64,000 nt of DNA from Alkalibacillus filiformis (GCF_030814115.1 NZ_JAUSUP010000001.1:372001-436000), one strand, 5' to 3'. Positions 17,236-26,350 are shown, numbered from the stretch's first letter. Notes: generated from the letters alone by a model not told the origin. Numbers and translations are program-made.

Positions 17236-19245
17236 ATGGAATCCAATCAATACTTAGATATTTTTATTGATGAAAGCAAAGAAAACTTACAAGTTGTTAA
17301 TGATGAACTATTAAATCTAGAGAAAGACTCTACTAATCTAGCGATTGTAGATGAAATCTTTAGAGCGGCTCATACGTTAAAAGGCATGGCTGCAACAATG
17401 GGATACGAAGATTTATCCGACTTAACACACAAAATGGAAAATGTTTTAGATGCAATTAGGCAAGAACAAATAGCTGTTACAACTGAAGTGATGGACGTTT
17501 TATTAGATTCTGTTGAATACTTAGAGCATATGATTACTGATATTGCTGAAGGTGGTACTGGTGCAAAGGAAGTCGATACAATTGTCACAAAGCTAAAAGC
17601 AATTGAATCAGGTGAGACCGTTCAAGATCCAGCCAGCGAAACGACAGTGACTCATTCTGTTAGCAATGCTTTATCTATTGATCAATTCGAAAGAACAGTT
17701 TTACAACAGGCTAAATCAGATGGGCAGTTTATTTATCAAATTAAAGTAGCATTATCTGAAGATTGTTTATTAAAAGTTGCTAGAGTATATATGATATTTG
17801 AAGTTTTAGAACAAAGTGGAGAAGTTATTAAATCAGTTCCAACAGTGGATGCATTGGAAAATGAAGAATTTGACCAGCATTTTGACTTGATTTTAGTTTC
17901 GTCAGAATCATCTGAGGATTTAAAAGCTAAAATATTGAAAGTGTCTGAAGTATCACAAGTTGATGTTGATCCATTTGATTTTGAAAGCAGTTCTCCTAAA
18001 GCTGATGTCAAAGAGGAAATATCAGCGACTGTCGAACACTCTACAAGTAGTTCACAACAAACAGAAGAATCAGATGAACCTAAAAAGGCAGCTGGTAATA
18101 AAACTATTCGTGTTAATATTGAGCGTTTAGATGCTTTAATGAATTTATTTGAAGAAATGGTAATTGACCGAGGACGTTTAGAACAAATATCTGAAGAGTT
18201 AGATCACAGTGACTTAAAAGGTACAGTTGAAAGAATCTCAAGAATATCAGGCGATCTACAAAATACTATTTTAACGATGCGTATGGTTCCGATAGACCAA
18301 GTATTTAACCGTTTCCCTCGGATGGTTAGACAACTTACGCGTGACTTAGGTAAAAAAATAGACATGCAAATTGAAGGTGCTGAGACAGAACTTGATCGTA
18401 CCGTTATTGATGAGATTGGTGATCCTTTAGTTCACCTAATTCGTAACGCTGTAGATCATGGAGTAGAAACTCCTGAGGAAAGACAACAAGCTGGAAAAGA
18501 TGGGCAAGGACAGCTTCTCTTAAAAGCTTTTCATAGCGGTAATCATGTATTTGTACAGATTAAAGATGATGGTAAAGGTATTAATCAGGAAAAGGTTCTT
18601 GCTAAAGCAATAGAAAACGGAGTCATTACTGACGAACAATCCAGTACTTTAACAGGTAAGCAAATAAATGAATTGATTTTGGAAAGTGGTTTTTCAACAG
18701 CACAAGAAGTGTCAGACATTTCTGGTAGAGGTGTTGGTTTAGATGTTGTGAAAAGTACAATAGAATCTTTAGGAGGTTCGATTGAAATTGAATCTGAACT
18801 AGGTCAAGGAACAACATTCACGATCCAACTTCCATTAACACTATCCATTATATCTGTCATGCTAGTCGTAATTGAAAATGAGACGTATGCTATTCCATTA
18901 TCTTCAATTATAGAAACAGCTGTTATTAAAAAATCAGAGATTATGAAAGCACACAATAAGGAAGTAATTGATTTTAGAGGAAACATAGTACCTTTAGTTG
19001 ACTTGAAAGAAGTGTTTGAAGTTCCAAGTGAAAAGCAGACGGGTGATGAATTTTATTCTGTTGTCGTCGTTCGAAAAGGGGATCAAATGGCCGGTTTAGT
19101 CGTAGATTCTTTCATCGGACAACAAGAAATTGTACTAAAAGGCTTAGGAAACTACTTATCTAATATTTTTGCCATTTCAGGAGCAACAATCTTAGGAAAC
19201 GGTGAAGTTGCTTTAATAGTTGACAGTAATGCTCTTATTAAATAA
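17236..19245 (+). CDS. cheA: CheA, chemotaxis histidine kinase
   Basis: CheA phosphorylates CheY and CheB in response to receptors. I choose ATG 17236, since AAGGGAGGCGG (17220-17230) precedes it; an earlier in-frame codon at 17203 would bury that site. The 669-residue protein has P1 with His46 (FRAAHTLKGMAATMG), a P2 region, the P3 dimer domain (LMNLFEEMVIDRGRLEQIS), the P4 kinase with N box HLIRNAVDHGVETP and G boxes DDGKGIN and GRGVGLDVV, and a CheW-like P5. Confidence 0.97.
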   Translation: MESNQYLDIFIDESKENLQVVNDELLNLEKDSTNLAIVDEIFRAAHTLKGMAATMGYEDLSDLTHKMENVLDAIRQEQIAVTTEVMDVLLDSVEYLEHMITDIAEGGTGAKEVDTIVTKLKAIESGETVQDPASETTVTHSVSNALSIDQFERTVLQQAKSDGQFIYQIKVALSEDCLLKVARVYMIFEVLEQSGEVIKSVPTVDALENEEFDQHFDLILVSSESSEDLKAKILKVSEVSQVDVDPFDFESSSPKADVKEEISATVEHSTSSSQQTEESDEPKKAAGNKTIRVNIERLDALMNLFEEMVIDRGRLEQISEELDHSDLKGTVERISRISGDLQNTILTMRMVPIDQVFNRFPRMVRQLTRDLGKKIDMQIEGAETELDRTVIDEIGDPLVHLIRNAVDHGVETPEERQQAGKDGQGQLLLKAFHSGNHVFVQIKDDGKGINQEKVLAKAIENGVITDEQSSTLTGKQINELILESGFSTAQEVSDISGRGVGLDVVKSTIESLGGSIEIESELGQGTTFTIQLPLTLSIISVMLVVIENETYAIPLSSIIETAVIKKSEIMKAHNKEVIDFRGNIVPLVDLKEVFEVPSEKQTGDEFYSVVVVRKGDQMAGLVVDSFIGQQEIVLKGLGNYLSNIFAISGATILGNGEVALIVDSNALIK

Positions 19246-19257
19246 GGAGGAATGATC

Positions 19258-19725
19258 ATGAGTGAAGTGATACAAAACGAAAAAGTCATCGTTTTTCAAT
19301 TAAAAGATGAAGAATACGGTGTTCCAATTGAGCATGTTGGTTCGATTGAGAGGATGCAAGGCATTACACGTGTACCACGTGCTCCACGTTTTGTAAAAGG
19401 TGTCATGAATTTACGTGGGGTTATTACACCGATTATTGATTTAAGGGAGCGGTTTAACTTAGAGCAAGAAGAATATACCGAGAGCACTCGGATTATTATT
19501 GTGACGATTGGTGATCAAAGCGTTGGAATGATCGTCGATGCTGCTAACGATGTAGTTGATGTTCCGCAAAATCAAATTGAACCCTCACCAGAAGTTGTTG
19601 GTTCAGTGAGTGCTGATTATATTAAAGGGGTAGCAAAGATTGGTCAAAGACTTTTAGTATTGCTAAACCTCGATAAAGTATTATCAGAAGAAGAGTTTGA
19701 TCATTTATCTAAGGTGAAATCATAA
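19258..19725 (+). CDS. cheW: CheW, receptor-kinase coupling protein
   Basis: CheW links CheA to the methyl-accepting receptors. ATG 19258 is preferred because AAGGAGG (19244-19250) is then seven bases away; ATG 19252 leaves only one base. The 155-residue product is one CheW domain, with RVPRAPRFVKGVMNLRG and ITPIIDLRERF as family landmarks. It follows cheA, as in B. subtilis. Confidence 0.96.
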   Translation: MSEVIQNEKVIVFQLKDEEYGVPIEHVGSIERMQGITRVPRAPRFVKGVMNLRGVITPIIDLRERFNLEQEEYTESTRIIIVTIGDQSVGMIVDAANDVVDVPQNQIEPSPEVVGSVSADYIKGVAKIGQRLLVLLNLDKVLSEEEFDHLSKVKS

Positions 19726-19748
19726 TTTGTAAACGTGAGGTTCTTAAC

Positions 19749-20372
19749 ATGGAAGGTTATTTTGAACGTATACATTTAGATGTCTTAAAAGAAATTGGAA
19801 ACATAGGAGCAGGCAATGCTGCAACAGCTTTATCAAGTCTGATTAATCGAACAGTACAGATGACCGTTCCGGTTGTTAATATCGTTTCATTTGATGAAAT
19901 GATGATGGAAGTTGGAGGTAAAGATGAGGTTCAAGCGGCTGTTTTTGTCCAGGCAACCGGGGATATATCAGGAAGTATGTTTTTTATGGTTCCGCCAAAA
20001 GAAGCTGACTTATTTACTCAAATGATGATTGGGGAACAATCAAAAACAGTCTCAAGTGGTGATGAACTAGCAACATCAGCATTTTTAGAATTAGGTAATA
20101 TTTTAACGGGGTCCTATTTAAGAGCGCTATCTGATTTTACTAATTTAGATGTCAATCAATCTGTACCACATGTAGCTATTGATATGGTAGGTGCTATGTT
20201 AACTCAAGGACTACTTGAAATTTCAGTTGCTTCTGATCAAGCTATTATGATTGAAACCATTCTTCATGACATAGATGGACTGGACCGCGAGTTGAAAGGG
20301 CATTTCTTCTTGCTTCCTAACCCAGATGCTTATGCAACTATTTTTGAATCACTAGGAGTTAAACCATTATGA
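19749..20372 (+). CDS. cheC: CheC, CheY-P phosphatase
   Basis: CheC dephosphorylates CheY-P and forms a complex with CheD that feeds back on receptors. The 207-residue protein has two phosphatase motifs of the D/S-x3-E-x2-N type: LDVLKEIGNIGAGNAATALS near residue 9 and TSAFLELGNILTGSYLRALS near residue 113, each followed by a Pro after the helix. It overlaps cheD by four bases (ATGA), so expression of the partner pair is coupled. Confidence 0.96.
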   Translation: MEGYFERIHLDVLKEIGNIGAGNAATALSSLINRTVQMTVPVVNIVSFDEMMMEVGGKDEVQAAVFVQATGDISGSMFFMVPPKEADLFTQMMIGEQSKTVSSGDELATSAFLELGNILTGSYLRALSDFTNLDVNQSVPHVAIDMVGAMLTQGLLEISVASDQAIMIETILHDIDGLDRELKGHFFLLPNPDAYATIFESLGVKPL

Positions 20373-20869
20373 ATCAACAAGTTTTGGAAGTTGTTAAAGT
20401 TGGGATAGCAGATTTTAATATTGCCAAACATCCACAAACTATTATGACAGCTGGATTAGGCTCATGTGTAGGACTTATATTGTATGATAACTTTTCAGAT
20501 ATTGCGGGCTTAATTCATGTCATGTTACCTGATTCAACTATGGCAAGAAATAAGTCATTTAAAGAAGGGAAATTTGCTGACACTGGTATAAAAGCATTAA
20601 TTGAACAACTTGAATTCAAAGGTGTTAGAAAGTCTAGTCTTAAAGCAAAAATGGCCGGCGGTGCTCAAATGTTTAATGTTAAAAGTGAGAATGAAATGAT
20701 GAAAATAGGATTTAGAAATGTTGAAGCAGTGAGAAAGCAACTTAAACAATATAACATACCGATTGTTGCTGAAGATGTAGGTGGTAATCGAGGGAGAACG
20801 GTCGAATTCATGATTGATGAATCTTTACTTAAAATTAGGACAATTCAAGAAGGTGTGACATATATATAA
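20369..20869 (+). CDS. cheD: CheD, receptor glutamine deamidase
   Basis: CheD deamidates receptor glutamines and binds CheC/CheY-P for adaptation. The 166-residue product shows the catalytic Cys in TAGLGSCVGLILYD and His in GLIHVMLPDS. AKMAGGAQMF and GGNRGRTVEF are further family features. It overlaps cheC by four bases and the next small gene by one. Confidence 0.96.
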   Translation: MNQQVLEVVKVGIADFNIAKHPQTIMTAGLGSCVGLILYDNFSDIAGLIHVMLPDSTMARNKSFKEGKFADTGIKALIEQLEFKGVRKSSLKAKMAGGAQMFNVKSENEMMKIGFRNVEAVRKQLKQYNIPIVAEDVGGNRGRTVEFMIDESLLKIRTIQEGVTYI

Positions 20870-21192
20870 TGGTCGGCTCAGTTTGGCATAATGTTGTTTT
20901 ATCAACATTTATTAGTGTTTATGTTTTTTTATTATCACTGACTAATAATACACCGCAACATTCATTAATTAGGGCTATTATTACTTTGATTTTGGCATTT
21001 TTAATAACTTATATTTTTCGACGAATCATCACTTATATATTTGAAACAAAAACTGTTTCTCAACAAGGCGAACATAAAGAGAATGTTCAAGAAAACAAAG
21101 AACCAGTAGAACATATAGAAGACCAAGAAGAGAATGATGAAATGAATTCAACCGAAACAGCAAAGCATATTCGTAATTTAATGAATGAATAA
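20869..21192 (+). CDS. Small membrane protein of unknown function between cheD and sigD
   Basis: I do not recognise this 107-residue protein. It has two hydrophobic segments, roughly residues 8-25 (VVLSTFISVYVFLLSLTN) and 33-53 (IRAIITLILAFLITYIFRR), then a polar, Glu/Gln-rich cytoplasmic tail ending in STETAKHIRNLMNE. Its ATG shares one base with the cheD stop, and sigD follows after 32 bases, so it is a true member of the operon. A Glu-rich tail after a membrane anchor suggests a scaffold or regulator (inference). B. subtilis has no gene in this slot as I recall. Confidence 0.75.
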   Translation: MVGSVWHNVVLSTFISVYVFLLSLTNNTPQHSLIRAIITLILAFLITYIFRRIITYIFETKTVSQQGEHKENVQENKEPVEHIEDQEENDEMNSTETAKHIRNLMNE

Positions 21193-21224
21193 CAGCGAGA
21201 AAGTAAATCTTGGGGGTCCGTCAA

Positions 21225-21986
21225 ATGAAAAAAACTACGTCCTCTCTGTCAATGTTATGGAATAAGTGGCAAGAAAATAGAGATCAAGAAGCTGGTAATC
21301 TATTAGTGGAACATTATATGCCGTTGGTAGATTATCAAGTCAATAGAATTCACACTCATTTACCTAAAAATGTAGAGAAACAAGATGTGAAAAGCTTAGC
21401 ATTTATGGGGTTAGTCGATGCTTTGGAAAAGTTTGAAACAAAGCGTGACTTAAAGTTCGATACATATGCTTCCTTTCGAATCAAAGGAGCGATCATTGAC
21501 GGCTTAAGAAAAGAGGATTGGTTACCACGTTCTGTTCGTGAAAAATCAAAAGAAATTGAACAAGTTTATGAAACTTTAGAACAGAAGTTGCAACGAGAAC
21601 CAACCATTGACGAAATCGCTCATACAATTAGTACGCCCCCTGAAGACGTTGCTGAGGTTATGAAAGATACGTTGTTTGCGCATGTACTATCAATCGAAGA
21701 AAAAACAAGTGAACAGAATGACGAACAGCGAGAAAGTTTAAGAAACACGATACCAGACACCCATGAATTAACACCTGATGATCAACTGATAAGAAATGAA
21801 GATGTTGAGGAATTGTTGAATGAGATGGAAAGGCTAAACGACAATGAGCAAATCGTTTTAAGCTTGTTCTATAAAGAAGAATTAACCCTAACAGAAATAG
21901 GTGATGTCTTAGAGTTATCGACATCACGCATTTCACAAATTCATAGTAAGGCAATTGCTAAGTTGAAAAGGTTATTAACAGCATGA
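21225..21986 (+). CDS. sigD: Sigma-D (SigD/FliA), flagellar and motility sigma factor
   Basis: Sigma-28-type factor that directs RNA polymerase to late flagellar, chemotaxis and autolysin promoters. ATG 21225 is chosen because TTGGGGGTCC sits eight bases upstream; the frame is open from 21210. About 253 residues. Region 2 is seen in LAFMGLVDALEKFETKRDLKFDTYASFRIKGAIIDGLR (split as LAFMGLVDALEKF and FDTYASFRIKGAIIDGLR), and region 4 in LTLTEIGDVLELSTSRISQIH. Its place near the operon end matches B. subtilis, where distance from the promoter limits its level. Confidence 0.97.
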   Translation: MKKTTSSLSMLWNKWQENRDQEAGNLLVEHYMPLVDYQVNRIHTHLPKNVEKQDVKSLAFMGLVDALEKFETKRDLKFDTYASFRIKGAIIDGLRKEDWLPRSVREKSKEIEQVYETLEQKLQREPTIDEIAHTISTPPEDVAEVMKDTLFAHVLSIEEKTSEQNDEQRESLRNTIPDTHELTPDDQLIRNEDVEELLNEMERLNDNEQIVLSLFYKEELTLTEIGDVLELSTSRISQIHSKAIAKLKRLLTA

Positions 21987-22000
21987 TTAAGGGGTGAAGG

Positions 22001-23437
22001 GTGTTGGACATATCACAGTTAATAGATGTTGAAGTTAATGACAATCGTATGATCGTTTTTATCGAAGTCAATAATAGTTATCTTTCTAGTATTGATTTAG
22101 AAGAAGAAATCGATATTGCTGAATTTATTACTCCTCCAAATATTATTGACTTGCTTCATAAAAATGAAATTGAATACGGGATTGACGAAGAAGCAATTCA
22201 CCAATTTTGTGAAGAGGTTTTAAACAATGAAGATAAAACATTAGATCCCTCTAAAATTGAAGTAGCTAGAGGTATTGAAGCTGAAAATGGTAAAGATGGG
22301 TATATTGATTACCATGTAAACCTTAATGCAAAGGTAGATGTTGATGGAGAGATGCATAAGATCGACTTTAAGGAAATGATGCAAATCCCTATTGTTGAAA
22401 CAGATGACCCGTTATTAACCTTTATAGCTCCGACAAAAGGTATACCTGGTATTAATGTTTATAATAAAGAGGTTGAAGCGAAACCAGGTAAAGTTGTAAC
22501 AATTAAAGCTGGGGAAAATACAAAACACATTGAAAATGATCAAACAATATATGCGACAGATAGTGGACAAGTTACCCTTACTGAGAAAGAAATTAAAGTA
22601 TTGCCAGTTTATGAAGTGAACAAAGACCTTGATCTGACAATAGGTAATATTGAATTTAATGGCTCTATTGTAATTAAAGGAGATGTGCCAGAGGGCTTTA
22701 CTTTAAATGCTAGAGGAGATATTACAGTTAAAGGTATTGTTGAAGGTGCTTACTTAGAAGCGGGTGGTTCTGTTTTTATTGAGGAAGGGATTTCTTCTCA
22801 AGGAAAAGGTAAAATTCGTGCAACTTTAGATATAAAGGCAGGTAATATAAACCAAGGAAATCTAGAAGCCGGTCGCAGCATATACGTTAATCAATCAATA
22901 CTACATAGTGAAGTAATTGCTCGCGAATTTGTATCTTGTTACAAAGGTCATATTATTGGCGGTTCGATATCTAGTGGTCAAATAATTGAAGCCAATGATA
23001 TAGGTAATCGTATGAGTTCCAAAACACAACTGTATTTAGGTGAAAATAAAAAAGTAGTTGAAAAGAAATCTTATATAGAAGAGCGAATGAAAGAACTTGT
23101 AGAACAGTTAAAAAAATTAAAAACGATCGGTAGCAAGATGGAGCAGTTACAAGAATTACGAGAATTAAGTAGTAAAGAGAGAATTACTCTTTTAAGACAG
23201 AAGCGTTCTTATGAGAAAGCGAAATTAGAATTAAGTGAATTAAATGATGAATATTCTATTTATACTCAGAACGATATGAATTATAATGAAGAAAATTTAC
23301 CCAAGGTGACAGTTCATGGTATAATTTATCCAAATGTAGAAGTCAAATATAGTAAGTATGCAAAAGTATTCAGTCAAGAAACTAGTAAAGTTTCAATTGT
23401 ATATGAAAATCATGATTTTTCTATAAATCCACTATAG
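22001..23437 (+). CDS. FapA/DUF342-family protein in the motility operon
   Basis: A 478-residue protein with the layout of the FapA (DUF342) family. There is an N-terminal domain of about 170 residues. A right-handed beta-helix-like middle (roughly residues 190-345) is rich in short Gly/Ile/Val repeats such as LNARGDITVKGIVEGAYLEAG and IKAGNINQGNLEAGRSIYV. A coiled coil (about 350-415) follows, then a short beta end. The start is GTG 22001, with AAGGGGTGAAGG just ahead; TTG 22004 is possible. Biochemical function of the family is unknown to me; here it lies between sigD and swrB. Confidence 0.8.
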   Translation: MLDISQLIDVEVNDNRMIVFIEVNNSYLSSIDLEEEIDIAEFITPPNIIDLLHKNEIEYGIDEEAIHQFCEEVLNNEDKTLDPSKIEVARGIEAENGKDGYIDYHVNLNAKVDVDGEMHKIDFKEMMQIPIVETDDPLLTFIAPTKGIPGINVYNKEVEAKPGKVVTIKAGENTKHIENDQTIYATDSGQVTLTEKEIKVLPVYEVNKDLDLTIGNIEFNGSIVIKGDVPEGFTLNARGDITVKGIVEGAYLEAGGSVFIEEGISSQGKGKIRATLDIKAGNINQGNLEAGRSIYVNQSILHSEVIAREFVSCYKGHIIGGSISSGQIIEANDIGNRMSSKTQLYLGENKKVVEKKSYIEERMKELVEQLKKLKTIGSKMEQLQELRELSSKERITLLRQKRSYEKAKLELSELNDEYSIYTQNDMNYNEENLPKVTVHGIIYPNVEVKYSKYAKVFSQETSKVSIVYENHDFSINPL

Positions 23438-23452
23438 AAAGGGTCGGTTTTA

Positions 23453-23767
23453 ATGAGTTGGAAAGCTGTTGAAATGCAAGTGGCTCTCCCAAGAACCCAA
23501 GATGCTAGTCAACTTCAAGACCAATTACAACAACGCGGCCAATTAATGCAAGATCAAATAACGCAAGAACAACTGCGTGAGCTTGAACGAAAAAGAAAAG
23601 CAGTTCTAGAATCTGAACAAACTGAGCAAATCGACAATGAAGACGAAAACCAGAAAAGTAAAGCAGAAACTGGTGCGAACAATCATAATCAAGCTGAAAG
23701 TAAGGATCGACGTGGGACAAACATTCCTCACCCTTACTTAGGTAATCGGGTAGATTTTACAAAGTAA
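23453..23767 (+). CDS. Small hydrophilic protein of unknown function
   Basis: A 104-residue, highly charged protein without membrane segments. The N-terminus is MSWKAVEMQVALPRTQDASQ, the middle is a Gln/Arg/Glu-rich probable coiled coil, and it ends in HPYLGNRVDFTK. Short proteins ending in an HPY-x-G-x-x-(I/V)D motif occur in other Firmicutes motility operons, so this may belong to that group (from memory, not checked). AAAGGGTCGG precedes the ATG. It lies 15 bases after the FapA-like gene. Confidence 0.65.
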   Translation: MSWKAVEMQVALPRTQDASQLQDQLQQRGQLMQDQITQEQLRELERKRKAVLESEQTEQIDNEDENQKSKAETGANNHNQAESKDRRGTNIPHPYLGNRVDFTK

Positions 23768-23789
23768 ACAATATTAGGTGGTATGGAAG

Positions 23790-24332
23790 TTGGAAATCAT
23801 TTACTTAGTTCTACATGGAGTAGCTTTGTTCGCGATATTTTGGTTGTTTATCCAATTAAGGCAATCGAATGAAGCGGAACAGCAATCAGAACAAAGAGTT
23901 CAAGAGATTGAGGATTTATTTAATTCATATTTATTAGAAATAAAAGATGAAAATAAAAAACTGCTAGAACAGCTATCTAGAGTAGAGCAAACTAATCAAC
24001 ACCCTTCAATAGCTAACAACGACCAAGATCAACCGAGCAACAAAATAAGTGTAGAGGAACGTGAACATAACGTTGATTATCCTTCTCTGTCAAAAGATGA
24101 CTATGTCGAATTCGATTTAGATCATGTCATCTCAGAACAGAAGGATCAATTAGAACTGAGCTCCCAAAAACAAGGTGATTATGAACAACAAAATACTCAA
24201 TCAAGCCTACAAAATCAAGTACTCAACCTTATTAACCAAGGTTACTCAATAGAAACTACTGCAAAGAAATTAAATCTGGGTTATACAGAGGTTGAACTAA
24301 TTGTAAAATTTAATCATAAAATGACTATTTAA
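23790..24332 (+). CDS. swrB: SwrB-like swarming motility protein
   Basis: Likely SwrB (YlxL), which in B. subtilis promotes flagellar type III export activation. I choose TTG 23790, since TTAGGTGG lies eight bases upstream; the frame opens at GTG 23778. About 180 residues: one N-terminal membrane helix (IIYLVLHGVALFAIFWLFI), a long acidic coiled-coil region, and a C-terminal helix-turn-helix-like segment (LINQGYSIETTAKKLNLGYTE then VELIVKF). It is the last gene of the fla/che operon, as swrB is in B. subtilis. The overall similarity is low, so the name rests on layout and position. Confidence 0.72.
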   Translation: MEIIYLVLHGVALFAIFWLFIQLRQSNEAEQQSEQRVQEIEDLFNSYLLEIKDENKKLLEQLSRVEQTNQHPSIANNDQDQPSNKISVEEREHNVDYPSLSKDDYVEFDLDHVISEQKDQLELSSQKQGDYEQQNTQSSLQNQVLNLINQGYSIETTAKKLNLGYTEVELIVKFNHKMTI

Positions 24333-24335
24333 TAC

Positions 24336-24364
24336 TTGCTACGCCAAAACAGTTGTGATATATT
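24336..24364 (+). promoter_or_regulatory. Candidate sigma-A promoter for rpsB
   Basis: TTGCTA (24336-24341), a 17-base spacer and TATATT (24359-24364), with a TG one base before the -10 (extended -10). Transcription would begin near 24371 and give a leader of about 108 bases. A separate promoter is expected since rpsB must be expressed far above swrB. Confidence 0.6.
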
Positions 24365-24370
24365 TACTTT

Positions 24371-24478
24371 TGGTGTTAATACACACGTTTGTGGATGTAA
24401 GTAAAGGTGCTCATGATTAGTGAGTTTTGCTTATATATGAAGCAAACGGAGGAAAAAAACCATTAGGAGGATTTTATT
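24371..24478 (+). promoter_or_regulatory. Structured 5' leader of rpsB
   Basis: The leader contains GTGT-TAAT-ACAC (about 24373-24384), a CTCA...TGAG stem (about 24410-24424) and a perfect 7-base stem, TTTGCTT (24426-24432) with AAGCAAA (24440-24446), ending 20 bases before the ribosome binding site AGGAGG. Such structure suggests S2 autoregulation, known in several bacteria, but I cannot match it to a defined S2 motif. Confidence 0.4.
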
Positions 24479-25228
24479 ATGTCAGCTATTTCAATGAAAC
24501 AGCTATTGGAAGCTGGTGTTCATTTCGGACACCAAACACGCCGTTGGAATCCAAAAATGAAGCGCTACATTTTCACTGAGCGTAACGGCATTTACATCAT
24601 TGACCTACAAAAAACAGTTAAAAAGGTTGATGAAGCATTCAACTTCATTAAAGAGGTTGCTCAAGATGGAGGTACAATCTTATTCGTTGGTACTAAAAAG
24701 CAAGCACAAGATACGGTGAAAGAAGAAGCGATCCGTTCTGGCATGCATTACATCAACCAACGTTGGTTAGGTGGTACTTTAACTAACTTCCAAACGATCG
24801 AAAAGCGTGTTAATCGCCTTAAAGATATCGAGCGCATGGAAGAAGATGGTACATTCGATGTACTTCCGAAAAAAGAAGTTGTTATGATCTTAAAAGAAAA
24901 AGATCGTCTAGAGAAATTCTTAGGCGGAATTAAAAATATGGATGAGCTGCCTGATGCTCTATTCATCGTTGATCCTAGAAAAGAACGTCTTGCAGTTAAG
25001 GAAGCGCAAAAGTTAGATATCCCTATCGTAGCAATGGTTGATACTAACTGCGATCCAGATGAAATTGATTTCGTAATCCCTGCAAACGATGATGCAATCC
25101 GTGCTGTTAAACTTATTACAACAAGAATGGCAGATGCTATCCTTGAAGTAAAACAAGGTGAAGCGACAGAAGATGTTGCTGCAGATGCTTCTGGAGAACA
25201 AGAAGAAAAACAAACAGTTCAAGAGTAA
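24479..25228 (+). CDS. rpsB: 30S ribosomal protein S2
   Basis: S2 binds the 30S head-body hinge near the mRNA exit. The 249-residue product has the family signatures [20 protein letters not shown] and [19 protein letters not shown], and an acidic C-terminal tail. A consensus AGGAGG is placed 8 bases before the ATG. rpsB opens the translation cluster with tsf, as in most bacteria, and a hairpin terminator separates the two. Confidence 0.98.
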   Translation: MSAISMKQLLEAGVHFGHQTRRWNPKMKRYIFTERNGIYIIDLQKTVKKVDEAFNFIKEVAQDGGTILFVGTKKQAQDTVKEEAIRSGMHYINQRWLGGTLTNFQTIEKRVNRLKDIERMEEDGTFDVLPKKEVVMILKEKDRLEKFLGGIKNMDELPDALFIVDPRKERLAVKEAQKLDIPIVAMVDTNCDPDEIDFVIPANDDAIRAVKLITTRMADAILEVKQGEATEDVAADASGEQEEKQTVQE

Positions 25229-25237
25229 AAAGGTTGT

Positions 25238-25273
25238 AGGTGATAAGAGGTAGGACCTTTTATCACCTTTTTT
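25238..25273 (+). terminator. Rho-independent terminator between rpsB and tsf
   Basis: AGGTGATAAGAGGT (25238-25251) pairs with ACCTTTTATCACCT (25255-25268), one G-U pair, loop AGG, followed by a T-run to 25273. Partial read-through would set the S2 to EF-Ts ratio. Confidence 0.87.
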
Positions 25274-25383
25274 ACAGCATGAGTTTTAGAAACATAATTA
25301 TGTGGAACGATGTAAACGACTAAGTAAGTTTATATCAAATATAACTTCAAACATAAAATCGATCATTCCAAGGAGGAAGTATA

Positions 25384-26265
25384 ATGGCAATTAGTGCGAA
25401 ACTAGTAAAAGAGCTGCGTGAGAAAACAGGCGCGGGTATGATGGATTGTAAAAAAGCGCTTCAAGAAACTGACGGTGACCTAGATCAAGCTGTTGAATTT
25501 CTACGTGAAAAAGGTATGTCAAAAGCTGCTAAAAAAGCTGACCGTATTGCAGCAGAAGGTTCAACACATATTGTAACTGAAGGTAATACTGCAGTAATGA
25601 TTGAAGTGAACGCAGAAACAGACTTCGTTGCTAAAAACGAGGAGTTCAAAAACTTATTAGACGTATTAGCTAACCATATCCTTACTCATAAGCCAGCTAC
25701 TGTAGAAGAAGCGTTTGAGCAAAAGATTAACGGTGAAGAAACTGTAAGTGAATATATTACTTCTGCAATTGCAAAAATTGGAGAGAAACTTTCACTACGC
25801 CGCTTTGAAATCTTTGAAAGTGATGAAAACTCTGCAATTGGTGCTTACATCCATATGGGTGGTAAAATTGGAGTACTTGCTCAATTAGAAGGTACAACTG
25901 ATGAGGACGTTGCAAAAGACGTTGCAATGCACGTTGCTGCAATCAACCCTGACTACTTATCTCGTGAAGAAGTAGATCAAGAAGTTGTAGATACAGAGCG
26001 CGAACGCCTAAAGCAACAAGCTCTAGAAGAAGGTAAGCCTGAGCACATTGTTGAAAAAATGGTAGAAGGTCGTCTAGGTAAATTCTTCGAAGATATTTGC
26101 TTACTTGACCAATCATTCGTTAAAGACCCTGATCAAACAGTGAAAAAGTACGTTGAATCAAAAGGTGCTTCAGTTAAAACATTCGTACGTTATGAAGTTG
26201 GCGAAGGAATGGAAAAACGTGAAGAAAACTTCGCTGATGAAGTAATGAACCAAGTTAAGAAATAA
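25384..26265 (+). CDS. tsf: Elongation factor Ts
   Basis: EF-Ts recycles EF-Tu by GDP exchange. The 293-residue product starts with the UBA-like domain [19 protein letters not shown] and contains the [10 protein letters not shown] motif that contacts EF-Tu. AAGGAGGAAG precedes the ATG. The 155-base gap before it carries the rpsB terminator; beyond that I see AT-rich DNA with an inverted CATAATTATG but no clear promoter. Confidence 0.98.
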   Translation: MAISAKLVKELREKTGAGMMDCKKALQETDGDLDQAVEFLREKGMSKAAKKADRIAAEGSTHIVTEGNTAVMIEVNAETDFVAKNEEFKNLLDVLANHILTHKPATVEEAFEQKINGEETVSEYITSAIAKIGEKLSLRRFEIFESDENSAIGAYIHMGGKIGVLAQLEGTTDEDVAKDVAMHVAAINPDYLSREEVDQEVVDTERERLKQQALEEGKPEHIVEKMVEGRLGKFFEDICLLDQSFVKDPDQTVKKYVESKGASVKTFVRYEVGEGMEKREENFADEVMNQVKK

Positions 26266-26277
26266 CAAACTAATAAG

Positions 26278-26309
26278 AATAGGGGACACTTGGTGTGTTC
26301 CCTATTTTG
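26278..26309 (+). terminator. Terminator-like hairpin after tsf
   Basis: AATAGGGGACAC (26278-26289) pairs with GTGTTCCCTATT (26295-26306) around TTGGT with one G-U pair. The T-run is short (TTTTGT), so termination may be partial. Confidence 0.7.
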
Positions 26310-26350
26310 TAAAGTAAAAATTACATCTTTACATAATGACGGAGGTAAAT

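Noticed and set aside
24353-24382. Second promoter reading (TTGTGA ... TTAATA) for rpsB
   Set aside because: The -10 match is poor compared with TTGCTA-17-TATATT with an extended -10 just upstream.
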